Notes under the pieces: generated by a model
The model's database searches: none
Told to the model about the DNA's origin: nothing
What the model saw: the letters and a program-made list of their open reading frames with translations, nothing else
Shown here: in pieces, positions 36,363 to 45,450 of the stretch
Layout: every line of letters starts with the position of its first letter
Numbering within the stretch: the stretch's first letter is position 1
NCBI GenBank assembly: GCA_009392815.1
Contig: VFFS01000051.1
Span: 1 to 63,730 of the forward strand
Origin: SAR202 cluster bacterium
Lineage (GTDB): Bacteria > Chloroflexota > Dehalococcoidia > Lucifugimonadales > UBA826
Direction: 5' to 3'
Length of the DNA: 63,730 nt
Position numbers and translations under genes: made by a program

Positions 36363-37268
36363 TTATGTGAGAGAAACCCCGATGACACCGCCCACAGTAA
36401 GGACTATACCAGTGGCTCTTGTGACCATAGCCTTTCCTCTGAAAGATTCGCTGAACATTCCGATTACGGGGATGCTAAGCAGTAACGTCAGAATAAAAAC
36501 AAATAATGGTCTTGTTGCCATCACCGTCGCAGTTAAATAAATCTCTCCAGAGTAAACGGAAAGGAAGAAGAAAAGTATTGCAAAGAAAACTAGGATAACT
36601 TCAGTCAAAGAAAACAGCATCATTGTTTTCATATTGGTAATCAAAGGTTTTAACCCTCGCCTTACGTCGGGCAGTAGAAATAAGGAAATGCAGGTAACTC
36701 CACCGCCAAGTGCTCTAAGAGAAAATTGAGTCCACATCGTCATTTCTTCAGCAATGGTTTTTGATAGAAACTGGCTGAGGCCAAATGACATGCTTGCCAA
36801 TAATAGGAACAACAAAGCCGAGATACTCACACCTTCAGTCGAGTTAACAGATTTTGGGGCAAGAGATACCATTGCCGCACCTGCAACGGTCACGATTACG
36901 AATATCCATGCAAAAAGACTGACCTGCTCACCCAAAAATAAGAAGGCGAGGACTGCGACAAAAATGGGATACGTTGATACTACTGGAACAACACGGGATA
37001 CATCTTGAGATTCCATAATTATGAACATCCCAATCAGGTATGCCCCAGAGAATACTCCCGACAGCAGCGCCACGATGATCGTTAAGGTATCGAATCCTGA
37101 ATATGTGACTAGTGGTAACGTTGCTAATCCAAGTAGAATTTGAGCAACACCCACGGCTGCAACAAAGATTTTCCCGCTTCCGATGTGGTCACTGATAAGT
37201 GTTTTGTCGAGTACCGACACTAAGGCAAAAGTAAATGCACTGGCCGCCGCAAACACCATCCATTCCAT
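36363..37268 (-). CDS. EamA/DMT family permease
   Basis: A 301-aa inner-membrane protein with ten hydrophobic helices in two five-helix halves, each an EamA repeat (the first ends near VSLAP, about 144; the second runs from about 155 to the end). The drug/metabolite transporter superfamily exports or imports small metabolites, and the substrate is unknown. The ATG at 37268 lies close upstream of a same-strand LLM monooxygenase (36 bp between the genes), suggesting a joint transcript and possibly a common compound. Confidence 0.88.
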   Translation of the reverse strand: MEWMVFAAASAFTFALVSVLDKTLISDHIGSGKIFVAAVGVAQILLGLATLPLVTYSGFDTLTIIVALLSGVFSGAYLIGMFIIMESQDVSRVVPVVSTYPIFVAVLAFLFLGEQVSLFAWIFVIVTVAGAAMVSLAPKSVNSTEGVSISALLFLLLASMSFGLSQFLSKTIAEEMTMWTQFSLRALGGGVTCISLFLLPDVRRGLKPLITNMKTMMLFSLTEVILVFFAILFFFLSVYSGEIYLTATVMATRPLFVFILTLLLSIPVIGMFSESFRGKAMVTRATGIVLTVGGVIGVSLT

Positions 37269-37311
37269 ATTCGAGTATTTCCTTATTTATCTAGTTGGAT
37301 ATGGAAAACTT

Positions 37312-37980
37312 CTAAGAGGGATCGAAAGTCTTTTGCCATATACCCGGAGAATCCGCTTCATGTTGCATGGCATCGCGCATAGAGGCGTTGGATGGGTGGG
37401 CTGTTTGTTGTTTAAACCATTCGTCAGTCTGCGAGGTGCCTACTGACTCCATTTCATAAAAGGTCATATAGGCCGGAGAGCCCTCTACAGTTTTGTATCT
37501 TCGACCACGTATCACCCCGGGAACAGTTTCGTAGTTGGGAACGTATATGGTGTTGTACCACTCATTCCATTCGGATTCTAATTCTGTGGGTATCCCCATT
37601 CTTCCTACCTGTAATGCAGGTGCTAAGCTACTTGTAGATGTGGCATCATCCACGTTCTTTGGGAAAATCTGATCGTAAACGTTCCTAATATATCTCGTAG
37701 CTATTACATCAGGAGACATTTTTCTTGACCATTCGCTTGGATTGGCTTTTAGTTCAAGATACTCGGGAGACTGTAGAACATCTATTGATTCCAATTCGTA
37801 CACTGCTAAATGTTTCGGTCCACTAACTACGGATTCATATCTAGCGGCACTCAAAACACCCGGCACTGACAACCTTTCAAAGATATGTTCTTCGTTATAC
37901 CACTTGTTGAATTCTTCCTCTAATGTTGATGGCACGTCGCACCAGACTGCTAGCATTCCGGTTCCCTTCAGTTTCATCAA
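37312..37980 (-). CDS. Tandem dimeric alpha-beta barrel protein
   Basis: A 222-aa protein of two similar halves. Half one (about 5-100) carries EEEFNKWYNEEHI and VPGVLSAARYE; half two (about 123-215) carries ESEWNEWYNTIYV and VPGVIRGRRYK. Each looks like a ferredoxin-like dimeric barrel of the antibiotic-monooxygenase or EthD type, so the polypeptide may form an internal dimer. Function unknown; such domains act as cofactor-free monooxygenases, decyclases or small-molecule binders. It is followed on the same strand by the EamA gene 43 bp away. Confidence 0.75.
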   Translation of the reverse strand: MMKLKGTGMLAVWCDVPSTLEEEFNKWYNEEHIFERLSVPGVLSAARYESVVSGPKHLAVYELESIDVLQSPEYLELKANPSEWSRKMSPDVIATRYIRNVYDQIFPKNVDDATSTSSLAPALQVGRMGIPTELESEWNEWYNTIYVPNYETVPGVIRGRRYKTVEGSPAYMTFYEMESVGTSQTDEWFKQQTAHPSNASMRDAMQHEADSPGIWQKTFDPS

Positions 37981-38041
37981 ACGATCCCTCCAGTTGATTA
38001 TTGATTTGCGGGCAATGTATCACAGGTAATAGAAATAGACT

Positions 38042-39184
38042 TTATTTTTTTATGTACCCTTCAGAAGCGACGTGATTGATAAATGTTTTTATAGATAGTT
38101 CGACTTTGTCCTGCGCAAAGTTCCATGCAGCAGCGTGTGGTGCACCCTCTAGCTTAAGGTATTCGTACAGATTGGGGATGTGACATGCAAATTGGTCACT
38201 TTGTGTGACCGGAACGGTTTGATCGTTCGTACTATGAATGAGGAGAACAGGTAGCTCTATTTGACTGGCTTTGGAAATGTAATCAAGTTCGGACCAATCG
38301 AGTTTTACAAGCTTAGAGACCATATTCTTTATTGGAGGTAAAAGTGCCATTACCGGGAACGGAACGGTTTTGGCCTTTTCAGTTATGATCCCATTCAAGT
38401 CCAAAGCTGGTGACTCAAGTATTATTCCGTCGACACTTGAGTCAAGATCAGATTTTAGAATGAACTGCAGTGCTATAGAGCCACCCATACTGTGACCCAG
38501 GATGAATATTTTTTTCGCCCCGTTATCCCTCACGTGTCTCACTGCGTCTTCCAGATCTCTCCATTCGGTGAGTCCGAACATATGATATCCGCCCTTATCT
38601 ACAGGGGAGTCAACATCATTTCTATAGTTTATTAGCATCTGATTCAAACCCATGGATTCAAACAATAATGAGAGTCTCAGACTTTCTCTTCTGTTAGATC
38701 GGTGCCCATGCACACATATCACCCAAGTCTCACCGTCCCCGGGTATGATCCACGCATTCAAATCTCCAAGTTCTGACTTAAATTTAATCTCACAGAAATC
38801 TAACCCAAGACTATATTTGGGATTCTTTTGATGAATAAACAGGTCAGTTCTAATTCTGCTGTCTTGTTGAATATTTCCGTGAGCGGATATAACTGATCTC
38901 GTAATCTGATTCTGGTGGTAGATGACCCTACCACCAGCCACTATGCTTCCTTCTCTCGATGCCAGACTTATTGACGGAAGTTCTAGATTTCTCCTATCTT
39001 GATCGCTAGGTGCTATCGTTACGCTTTTGGAATCCAAATACGTTATTTGAGAGAAATATCCTATATGCTCCCTTATGATTGAGAATCCTTGGCGCCTAAT
39101 CTTTAGGGAGTAGTAGATGACGATCAAGATTAGTAACAGGGCCAAGCTCCCGCATATGGCAGCAAGGGTTATTAAGATGATCAT
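38042..39184 (-). CDS. Membrane-anchored alpha/beta hydrolase
   Basis: A 380-aa serine hydrolase with an N-terminal signal anchor (about 4-26) and then an extended polar linker. The nucleophile is S232 in GHSMGGS, the acid is in HSTNDQTVP (about 316) and the His in GAPHAAAW (about 347). VHGHRSNR forms the oxyanion region. The topology places the catalytic domain either in the cytoplasm or outside; the positive residues after the helix (KIRRQ) favour a cytoplasmic domain. Substrate unknown. Confidence 0.87.
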   Translation of the reverse strand: MIILITLAAICGSLALLLILIVIYYSLKIRRQGFSIIREHIGYFSQITYLDSKSVTIAPSDQDRRNLELPSISLASREGSIVAGGRVIYHQNQITRSVISAHGNIQQDSRIRTDLFIHQKNPKYSLGLDFCEIKFKSELGDLNAWIIPGDGETWVICVHGHRSNRRESLRLSLLFESMGLNQMLINYRNDVDSPVDKGGYHMFGLTEWRDLEDAVRHVRDNGAKKIFILGHSMGGSIALQFILKSDLDSSVDGIILESPALDLNGIITEKAKTVPFPVMALLPPIKNMVSKLVKLDWSELDYISKASQIELPVLLIHSTNDQTVPVTQSDQFACHIPNLYEYLKLEGAPHAAAWNFAQDKVELSIKTFINHVASEGYIKK

Positions 39185-39277
39185 TCTAAACTCCGTCGAA
39201 GTATGATTAATTCACCGATGCCGACGTGCAACCTATGCTAGTCTCTGGGCTAGTTAAAAAGCGACGAGAGGATTTCA

Positions 39278-40228
39278 TTGACTCGCCCTGATTGTATTTT
39301 ACAACCTGGATTTAAGCCCCCTAGTTTTCCTGATGTGACATGTTTGGGATCTCTCAGCCCTGCTGAGGTATACACCATTGATAATCCTTTGGACTGGGAT
39401 AAAGGAAGTGAATGGACGGCGCGGGCTGATTTTTTGTCGGAAGATGCGGTTATAGTAGCAATTTCGTTGAATACTTTAGGGTGGAAGTCGAGCCTTATTA
39501 CTAATCGTCTTGGAAACGATATATTGGGAGAAAATGTCGTTGCCGAGCTCCGTAGACTTGGTATAGAAGGTGAATTTGTTCTTGATCCTAGTATTGATAC
39601 ACCCTATGAAATAGTAATTTCCGATAAAAATGGTGGTCGCACATATCTATGGAAGAGAAAAGTAGATGTTTTGTCTACCATGGAAGAGACCGATCTATCG
39701 GTCATGACCGGTTCGAAATTTGTCTACGCCGATGCCTATGACTGGCCATATAATGCGCCAGGCCTAAAACAGGCAAATAATCTCGGTATACCGGTACTAC
39801 TTAATATGGAAGACCTGGCATATATAGACAAATGCGGATTGGACGTGTACTCCATAGCGACCACAGTGCAGGTTTCTCTAACAGGAGACTTGTCGGCGAA
39901 TTTTCTGTTCAATTGGGTAGATGAGGCATTAGCCTTTGGTGTTAGAGATGTAATTATCACCAGGGGTGAGCAGGGTGCGTACTATATTTCGAAAGATGTT
40001 CGGGCCTCCGTTAGTGCTCCTAATATAAATCTTGTTGATGCAAATGGAGCGGGCGCAATTTTCGCCTCAGGTTTCCTGTCTGGTTATCTAAATAATATGA
40101 GTCCGACAGAGAGTGTTAAGTTTGGGGTAGCGGTATCATCCCTTAGCTGTGAGAGAGCTGGAACTGATCTTCCTGATTTAGACAAAATCAACACGGTTTT
40201 CAAGCACTTGAAACTTTCAACCCTCTAA
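39278..40228 (+). CDS. PfkB-fold protein lacking the catalytic Asp
   Basis: A 316-aa ribokinase-fold protein. The C-terminal signature normally reads D-T-x-G-A-G-D; here it is DANGAGA (254-260), with Ala (codon GCA) replacing the catalytic base Asp. The N-terminal GG-x2-N sugar-binding motif is also altered (SEDAVIVAISLNTLG). VIITRGEQGAYY and the fold otherwise persist. It is therefore probably a sugar- or nucleotide-binding pseudokinase or an enzyme with changed chemistry. The start is TTG 39278. It is convergent with an MFS gene. Confidence 0.82.
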   Translation: MTRPDCILQPGFKPPSFPDVTCLGSLSPAEVYTIDNPLDWDKGSEWTARADFLSEDAVIVAISLNTLGWKSSLITNRLGNDILGENVVAELRRLGIEGEFVLDPSIDTPYEIVISDKNGGRTYLWKRKVDVLSTMEETDLSVMTGSKFVYADAYDWPYNAPGLKQANNLGIPVLLNMEDLAYIDKCGLDVYSIATTVQVSLTGDLSANFLFNWVDEALAFGVRDVIITRGEQGAYYISKDVRASVSAPNINLVDANGAGAIFASGFLSGYLNNMSPTESVKFGVAVSSLSCERAGTDLPDLDKINTVFKHLKLSTL

Positions 40229-40301
40229 AACTAATATGGCGATCACGCTCATTCAAGTGATTTAGTGGTGAAACGAATATTGCTTTTATCGAAGCGTAAA
40301 T

Positions 40302-41606
40302 TTAGTCCGCCTCTGACGGTACATAGATCGGAATTCCAGTCTGGTAGATGTTTCTTAAAGTTATAAATGCCCAGCTTACAAAGACTGAGAACACGAATAG
40401 TAGTCCTCCAGCTGTAAGCATGGTGTCTGCTGGCATGACATTTCTCACCCCATCCCAAAAGCTAAGTTCCAGGAAAGGCATCTCCGCCAGGGCTCCATTA
40501 GCCAAGTTCATGGAGGCCATGATTCCACCAATATGAACCGAATAAACGGCACCTACTCTTCCTCTGACTCTGTCGTCTGTAACTAATTGGATCATGGTGT
40601 GAGTAAGAGTCATATAACCCGCTTGTGCAGCACCCATAAGTATTGCCGCACAAATAGCCATAGGCATATTGATAGAAAGGGCGAGGATGATAGGAGCTAC
40701 TCCACTAAGAAGGCCTAAATTGAGGAACATTTTTCCTTTGGTAGATTCTTTTCTTACACCCGAAAGAGCTATTACACTTATCAATGCACCTGCTCCAATC
40801 GACATCATCATCAAACTGAAATCACTACCTTCCACAGCACCGAATTTTTTTACAGAGAGAACGGGGAGTATGGATTCAAAAGACATAGTGAAGCCGCAGT
40901 GGAGAAACGCCATCAAAACTATGGCTCTTAACCTAGGGTCCCGATAGACATAAGGGACCCCTTCAATCAGGTTTGAAAAGAACCCTCTCTCCATATTCAT
41001 ATTTCCGGTTGAAGTACTTCGGATTCTCAATGATTGTATGAGGCTGATGAGATAAAACCCTGAGCATAGCAAGAAAGCCCATTCAATTCCGAGTATGAGA
41101 AGGGGGAGGATTGCCAGCGGTCCTACCAATCTAGATCCATGCATTGTCGCCTGATTGAGTGACACGGCATTCAAGAGGCGATCTCGTGGGACTAGATTGG
41201 GGACTAGGGCCTGCCCTACTGGCATTTGTGCGGACCTTGCTGACCCATCGATGAATGCCATGGTCATCAGGTGCCACATTTGGATGTCTCCGCCAAAGAT
41301 AAGCATTGCGAGAATTAAGTTGTGGCCAAGGTTTAAGCTGAATAAACCAGCCATCACTTTTCTTCTTTCAAATCTATCCGCCAGATAGCCACTAAAAGGA
41401 GGGATAATGACCCTTGGTATCATCGCAAGAAAGGTTACTATAGCAACATCTAACGAGGATCCCGACATATCCCATACAAGCCATCCTCTAGCCACAATAA
41501 GTGCCCAAGCGGCTGCTCCTGCCGCGATACTTCCAATCCACAATACTCGGAAATCTCTAAATTGGAGTGCCGACAAAAATCGGTTATTGGTAGGGTTTAG
41601 TAGCAA
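40302..41606 (-). CDS. MFS transporter (MFS_3/enterobactin-exporter-like)
   Basis: A 434-aa protein with about twelve helices. FRDFRVLWIGSIAAG near the N-terminus and GYLADRFERRKVM after helix 2 are typical of the MFS_3 group that includes EntS-type exporters. It is likely an exporter of a small molecule; the cargo is unknown. It is divergent from the cyclase-family gene (113-bp gap) and convergent with the PfkB-like gene. Confidence 0.87.
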   Translation of the reverse strand: MLLNPTNNRFLSALQFRDFRVLWIGSIAAGAAAWALIVARGWLVWDMSGSSLDVAIVTFLAMIPRVIIPPFSGYLADRFERRKVMAGLFSLNLGHNLILAMLIFGGDIQMWHLMTMAFIDGSARSAQMPVGQALVPNLVPRDRLLNAVSLNQATMHGSRLVGPLAILPLLILGIEWAFLLCSGFYLISLIQSLRIRSTSTGNMNMERGFFSNLIEGVPYVYRDPRLRAIVLMAFLHCGFTMSFESILPVLSVKKFGAVEGSDFSLMMMSIGAGALISVIALSGVRKESTKGKMFLNLGLLSGVAPIILALSINMPMAICAAILMGAAQAGYMTLTHTMIQLVTDDRVRGRVGAVYSVHIGGIMASMNLANGALAEMPFLELSFWDGVRNVMPADTMLTAGGLLFVFSVFVSWAFITLRNIYQTGIPIYVPSEAD

Positions 41607-41719
41607 ATGGCCCGCCAGAATAAACTAAAAAGATAGAGGTTATTATATGCCCTGAAAGGGGAGATGTGTCTTCTTTCTTACTCGGAGCATAATCTAGTCA
41701 GTTGTTAGGAGTAAATTAT

Positions 41720-42673
41720 ATGTCTACCAGTAAACTCCCAGAAGAAAAAGAGATTCTTGGCTATTTTCAAACGTTGAGCAATTGGGGACGTTGGGGAAAG
41801 GATGATGAGTTGGGAACTTTGAATTATCTGACACCACAAAAAGTTCAAGAATCGGTCTCTCTCGTGAAGGATGGAAGGACAATATCATGTGCCCGACCAG
41901 TTGTTTTCGATCCGACACCAGATGCTACTGGGCCTGCTGTGCACTACATGGTTGAGAGTGGGGAAGGATGGGCCGCGGGTGAGAAAGTCACCACGAGATT
42001 ATCCCAGGCAGCCACAGACTATATCGGTATGGTGTTTCATGGATACACCGTTACACATATCGACAGTCTGGCCCATTTTTTCTGGGAAGGGAAAATGTAC
42101 AACGGGAGACCTTCACATCTTGTATCAACAAATATGGGGGCGACGGTCGAGTCCATAGAGGTTGCTGCTAAGGGAATCGTTTCTAGAGGTATTCTGGTGG
42201 ATGTTCCTAGGATTCGAGGGGTTGACTGGTTAGATAGAGGCGAGGGAGTTCTTCCGGCTGACATCGAGATGGCTGAAGAGCAGATGGGCTTTGAAATTCG
42301 AGAGGGAGATGTTTTGCTGATAAGAACGGGCCAATTGCACCGGAGGGAAATAGAAGGCCCTGTAGATTTCAGAATAGAGGGTTCCACAGCCTGCCATGCA
42401 AGTTGTCTGCCTCTATTCCATCAGCGTGGGATCGCGGTTCTAGGCACAGATACAGGAAATGACATTATCCCGGCGCCTTATCCCAACGTTATTCAACCGA
42501 TTCACCAGGTTGGGATCGTGGCAATGGGTCTCTGGATTCTTGACAATGCCAATTTAGAAGATTTAGCACTGGAATGTGCTAGGCAAAATCGTTGGGAGTT
42601 TCTTGTATCAATGGGACCTTTAAAGTTAACTAACACTACTGGTTCTCCGGTCAATCCAATTGCAGTATTTTAA
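41720..42673 (+). CDS. Cyclase family protein (kynurenine-formamidase-like)
   Basis: A 317-aa putative metal-dependent hydrolase. The metal motif is H-G-Y-T-V-T-H-I-D followed by S-L-A-H, a variant of the H-x-G-T-H-x-D-x3-H of the cyclase family, and a second His cluster occurs near the C-terminus (IQPIHQVG). Relatives hydrolyse N-formylkynurenine or isatin. AGGAG (41706-41710) fits ATG 41720 better than the in-frame TTG 41702. It is followed by a 2-hydroxyacid dehydrogenase gene on the same strand. Confidence 0.87.
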   Translation: MSTSKLPEEKEILGYFQTLSNWGRWGKDDELGTLNYLTPQKVQESVSLVKDGRTISCARPVVFDPTPDATGPAVHYMVESGEGWAAGEKVTTRLSQAATDYIGMVFHGYTVTHIDSLAHFFWEGKMYNGRPSHLVSTNMGATVESIEVAAKGIVSRGILVDVPRIRGVDWLDRGEGVLPADIEMAEEQMGFEIREGDVLLIRTGQLHRREIEGPVDFRIEGSTACHASCLPLFHQRGIAVLGTDTGNDIIPAPYPNVIQPIHQVGIVAMGLWILDNANLEDLALECARQNRWEFLVSMGPLKLTNTTGSPVNPIAVF

Positions 42674-42815
42674 TGTTATTTGACCTGTGGTAGACGTATT
42701 TATTTGCCAGTTTACTGGGGTTGCCTTATTCTTGTCCCCCGCGAAACTTAATTTAGTCGTTGGCTTTTTGATAGAAAGTCGACAATAATTTTCACGACTG
42801 CAAGGAGGACTTAAA

Positions 42816-43874
42816 TTGGCGGAGTTCAAAGTTGTTACACAGAAGCCAGCCGGAGTTACTTTTGACTTGGCGGATGGTGCGTATAGTCTGGAGCGTCTAG
42901 CCCTCGATCCCATTGGGGCCGAAATAGTAGAGATAGACGCTGCTAGCGAGGATGAGTTTATTGCCGAAGCAAAAGACGCAGATGCGTTAATAGCTAGAGG
43001 TAGACCAATAACAAGAAAGATTATTGAGGCTCTTGAAAATTGTAAGGTCATCTCATTGGGAAGTGTTGGGGCAGACACGGTTGACGTTGTCGCCGCGACT
43101 GAGCACGGGATTCCCGTAACGAATGTACCTGACACATTTATAGAGGAAGTGGCTGACCACACGATGATGCTATTGCTGGCATCTTTTCGTCGTCTCAATG
43201 TCATGGACGCTATGGTCAAAGATGGAAGATGGTCTGAAGGAAGACCCTTGCTATCGGAGTTTCCTAGGTTGTGGGGCCAAACACTTGGATTCATATCCTT
43301 TGGACACGTTGCCAAAGCGACTTCGGTGAGAGCCAAGGCGTTCGGAGTGAATATGATCGCCTTTGACCCATATATTGAAGAACTTTCAATGACTGAATAT
43401 GGCGTGGAACCTATCAGTACGCTTGAAGAGATGCTTCAGAGGTCAGACATCGTATCCATGCATGCTCCCTCTACCCAAGAAGTTCATCATCTAATGTCTG
43501 AAGACCAGTTCAGGGCCATGAAGCCAACGGCTTTGTTCATTAATAATGGTCGAGGCCCGACGGTTGATGAAAAAGCACTCATCAAGGCTTTGGAAGAAGG
43601 CTGGATCGCGGGTGCTGGGTTGGACGTGTTTGAGCAAGAACCGCCTGATCCGGAGAATCCTTTGTTGCACATGGGCAACGTCATAAGTACTCCGCACGTA
43701 GCTTCTGCTTCTCAGAGGATGGCTCCTGAGACAAGGAGGAGAGTAGGACAAGAACTGTCCCTTGTACTCACCGGTAGGTGGCCGAGAACATGCGTTAATC
43801 CTGCTGTGTTGGCTGACGCCGGATTGAAGCGATGGCAGCCCTATTCAATGGGACGTGGACCGGGATCTGGCTAG
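42816..43874 (+). CDS. D-2-hydroxyacid dehydrogenase, CtBP-like
   Basis: A 352-aa NAD-dependent dehydrogenase. Catalytic residues are R246 (NNGRGPTVD), E275 (VFEQEPP) and H294 (TPHVAS). The dinucleotide motif is GFISFGHVA (158-166), so the first glycines of GxGxxG are altered, with only the last Gly in the usual place. The CtBP-like branch reduces or oxidises 2-oxo/2-hydroxy acids. AAGGAGG fits TTG 42816 as the start. It probably forms a unit with the cyclase gene 142 bp upstream. Confidence 0.88.
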   Translation: MAEFKVVTQKPAGVTFDLADGAYSLERLALDPIGAEIVEIDAASEDEFIAEAKDADALIARGRPITRKIIEALENCKVISLGSVGADTVDVVAATEHGIPVTNVPDTFIEEVADHTMMLLLASFRRLNVMDAMVKDGRWSEGRPLLSEFPRLWGQTLGFISFGHVAKATSVRAKAFGVNMIAFDPYIEELSMTEYGVEPISTLEEMLQRSDIVSMHAPSTQEVHHLMSEDQFRAMKPTALFINNGRGPTVDEKALIKALEEGWIAGAGLDVFEQEPPDPENPLLHMGNVISTPHVASASQRMAPETRRRVGQELSLVLTGRWPRTCVNPAVLADAGLKRWQPYSMGRGPGSG

Positions 43875-43911
43875 ATCTGTGAGTGACTGAAAACTTAGAG
43901 TTTTTATGGGG

Positions 43912-43935
43912 GAGGGGATAAGTAAAAATCCCCTC
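43912..43935. terminator. Weak bidirectional terminator between convergent genes
   Basis: An 8-bp stem (GAGGGGAT 43912-43919 with ATCCCCTC 43928-43935) closes an 8-nt loop midway between the ends of two convergent genes. There is no proper U-tract on either side, so termination may be inefficient or Rho-assisted. Confidence 0.5.
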
Positions 43936-43957
43936 TCTTCATGATAATAAGTTTCTT

Positions 43958-45223
43958 CTAATATAAATTTTTCTTGGGCATAAATGCCGAAACAGTCATA
44001 GCTATCGCTAACACTGCGACAACAGCCATTGTGTAGAAAGCTAATTCGTAGCTCTCCGTTCCATCTCTAATGATTCCAGACAATAATGCGCCTATTGCCT
44101 GACCGAATGCTCCAAACGGTTCAGTTATACCTCTGATAGCCCCAAGAGAATCCCTACCGAAATAGTTTGCGAATGCTACCGGAGGAATCACAAGCATTCC
44201 TCCTAATGAGACCCCAAACAGGGAAGCAACGGCAAAAGCATCTAAAGGGCTATTAACCGATATAAATAGTAGCGCAGCTATTCCCATTAGTGCTGCTACA
44301 AGTGCATAGCAGAACCGTGCAGGGAGCTTTTCAATTAGCCAGCCCCAGGAGAGGCCACCTAATCCTGTGAATACCGCTGTAAGACTAACCGAAGAAGCTG
44401 CGATTTTTGAATCCAAACCTATGTCTTGCAGGTATGCAGCCATATGGGTGTTGGTGCCTGAGTGGATGACGTATAGGAGTCCGGTACCTATGGCCAGTTG
44501 CCACAAAGCAGGTGTCTTCATGGCCTCTTTAAGGGTCCATGATATTTCTTCTACTACATTTTTATTGGATGCAGAATCTATGTCGTTTGTGGGAGTTTCC
44601 CCGTCAGGTAACACTCCAACAGACTCCGGGGTTTCAGCCAAAAATAAAAAGGCTGGAAGCAGTGCGACGATCCAGACAGCAACACCCAAAATTTGCCAGG
44701 TGACTTGCCATCCGTATATTCCTATGAGTATTGATGCCATTAAGGGGAACCCAGTCATTCCAATCGAATGACAAAATGAAAGAATTCCGTTAGCCCTGCC
44801 TCTGTTTTTTACAAACCACCGTGAAACCACAACAGAGGATCCGATTTGTACAGGGCTGCTAAATATTACTCTACCGATTCCATATGTAATATAGAAAAAC
44901 AGGGGTACCGTTGCCCAACCGGTCAAGAATGTTGTTATTCCAAGAAGTAAAACGCTTGCGGAAAGAACTGCTCTGGCCCCATATTTGTCTACTGCCCAGC
45001 CAGTTACAGGTGAGAAAAATGTAGAAGCTAGGCCACCTGCGCTTGCGGCACCTGCAAGTACCGTACGGCTCCATCCAAGATCATCTGCCATAGGGTACAT
45101 AAAGACTGCTAAAGTGAGACTGGCTGCTGCGTTCCGTACTACCTGTGTTGAGCCTGATGTCGCCAGAATGACCCAGCCGTAGTAAAAAGGGGATCTCTTT
45201 GCGAGAACATTTGCGAGATTCAA
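43958..45223 (-). CDS. MFS transporter, OFA/monocarboxylate type
   Basis: A 421-aa twelve-helix permease. FYYGWVILATSG (13-24), GWAVDKYGARAV and RWFVKNRGRANGI are characteristic of the oxalate-formate antiporter / monocarboxylate transporter branch of the MFS, which usually moves small carboxylic acids. Position convergent to a 2-hydroxyacid dehydrogenase fits a role in organic-acid uptake, but that is inference. Confidence 0.88.
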   Translation of the reverse strand: MNLANVLAKRSPFYYGWVILATSGSTQVVRNAAASLTLAVFMYPMADDLGWSRTVLAGAASAGGLASTFFSPVTGWAVDKYGARAVLSASVLLLGITTFLTGWATVPLFFYITYGIGRVIFSSPVQIGSSVVVSRWFVKNRGRANGILSFCHSIGMTGFPLMASILIGIYGWQVTWQILGVAVWIVALLPAFLFLAETPESVGVLPDGETPTNDIDSASNKNVVEEISWTLKEAMKTPALWQLAIGTGLLYVIHSGTNTHMAAYLQDIGLDSKIAASSVSLTAVFTGLGGLSWGWLIEKLPARFCYALVAALMGIAALLFISVNSPLDAFAVASLFGVSLGGMLVIPPVAFANYFGRDSLGAIRGITEPFGAFGQAIGALLSGIIRDGTESYELAFYTMAVVAVLAIAMTVSAFMPKKNLY

Positions 45224-45331
45224 AAAAGCCTCCTAATGACTACTGTGGCAGCAAAAGATGCTAGCATCACATCAAGTAGGGGTCAAAACTAATTAATTTT
45301 GGTTGATTTTCATTTCACGATGGATTTCTGC

Positions 45332-45360
45332 TGTTAACCTCAGGGTCTAAATGCTAGACT
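45332..45360 (+). promoter_or_regulatory. Promoter candidate for the inositol-lipid operon
   Basis: TGTTAA (45332-45337), 17 bp and TAGACT (45355-45360) preceded by TG-n. The -35 is poor and the -10 moderate. It lies about 90 bp before the inositol-phosphate synthase gene, in the 227-bp gap that separates it from the divergent MFS gene. Confidence 0.3.
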
Positions 45361-45450
45361 GGCGTGTGGTTTAATAGATTGTGAGCTATTCAAGTCGGCT
45401 AGCTTTTTTTAGAGGGGATCAAATAATTACCTAGAGGAGTTATCGAAGTC

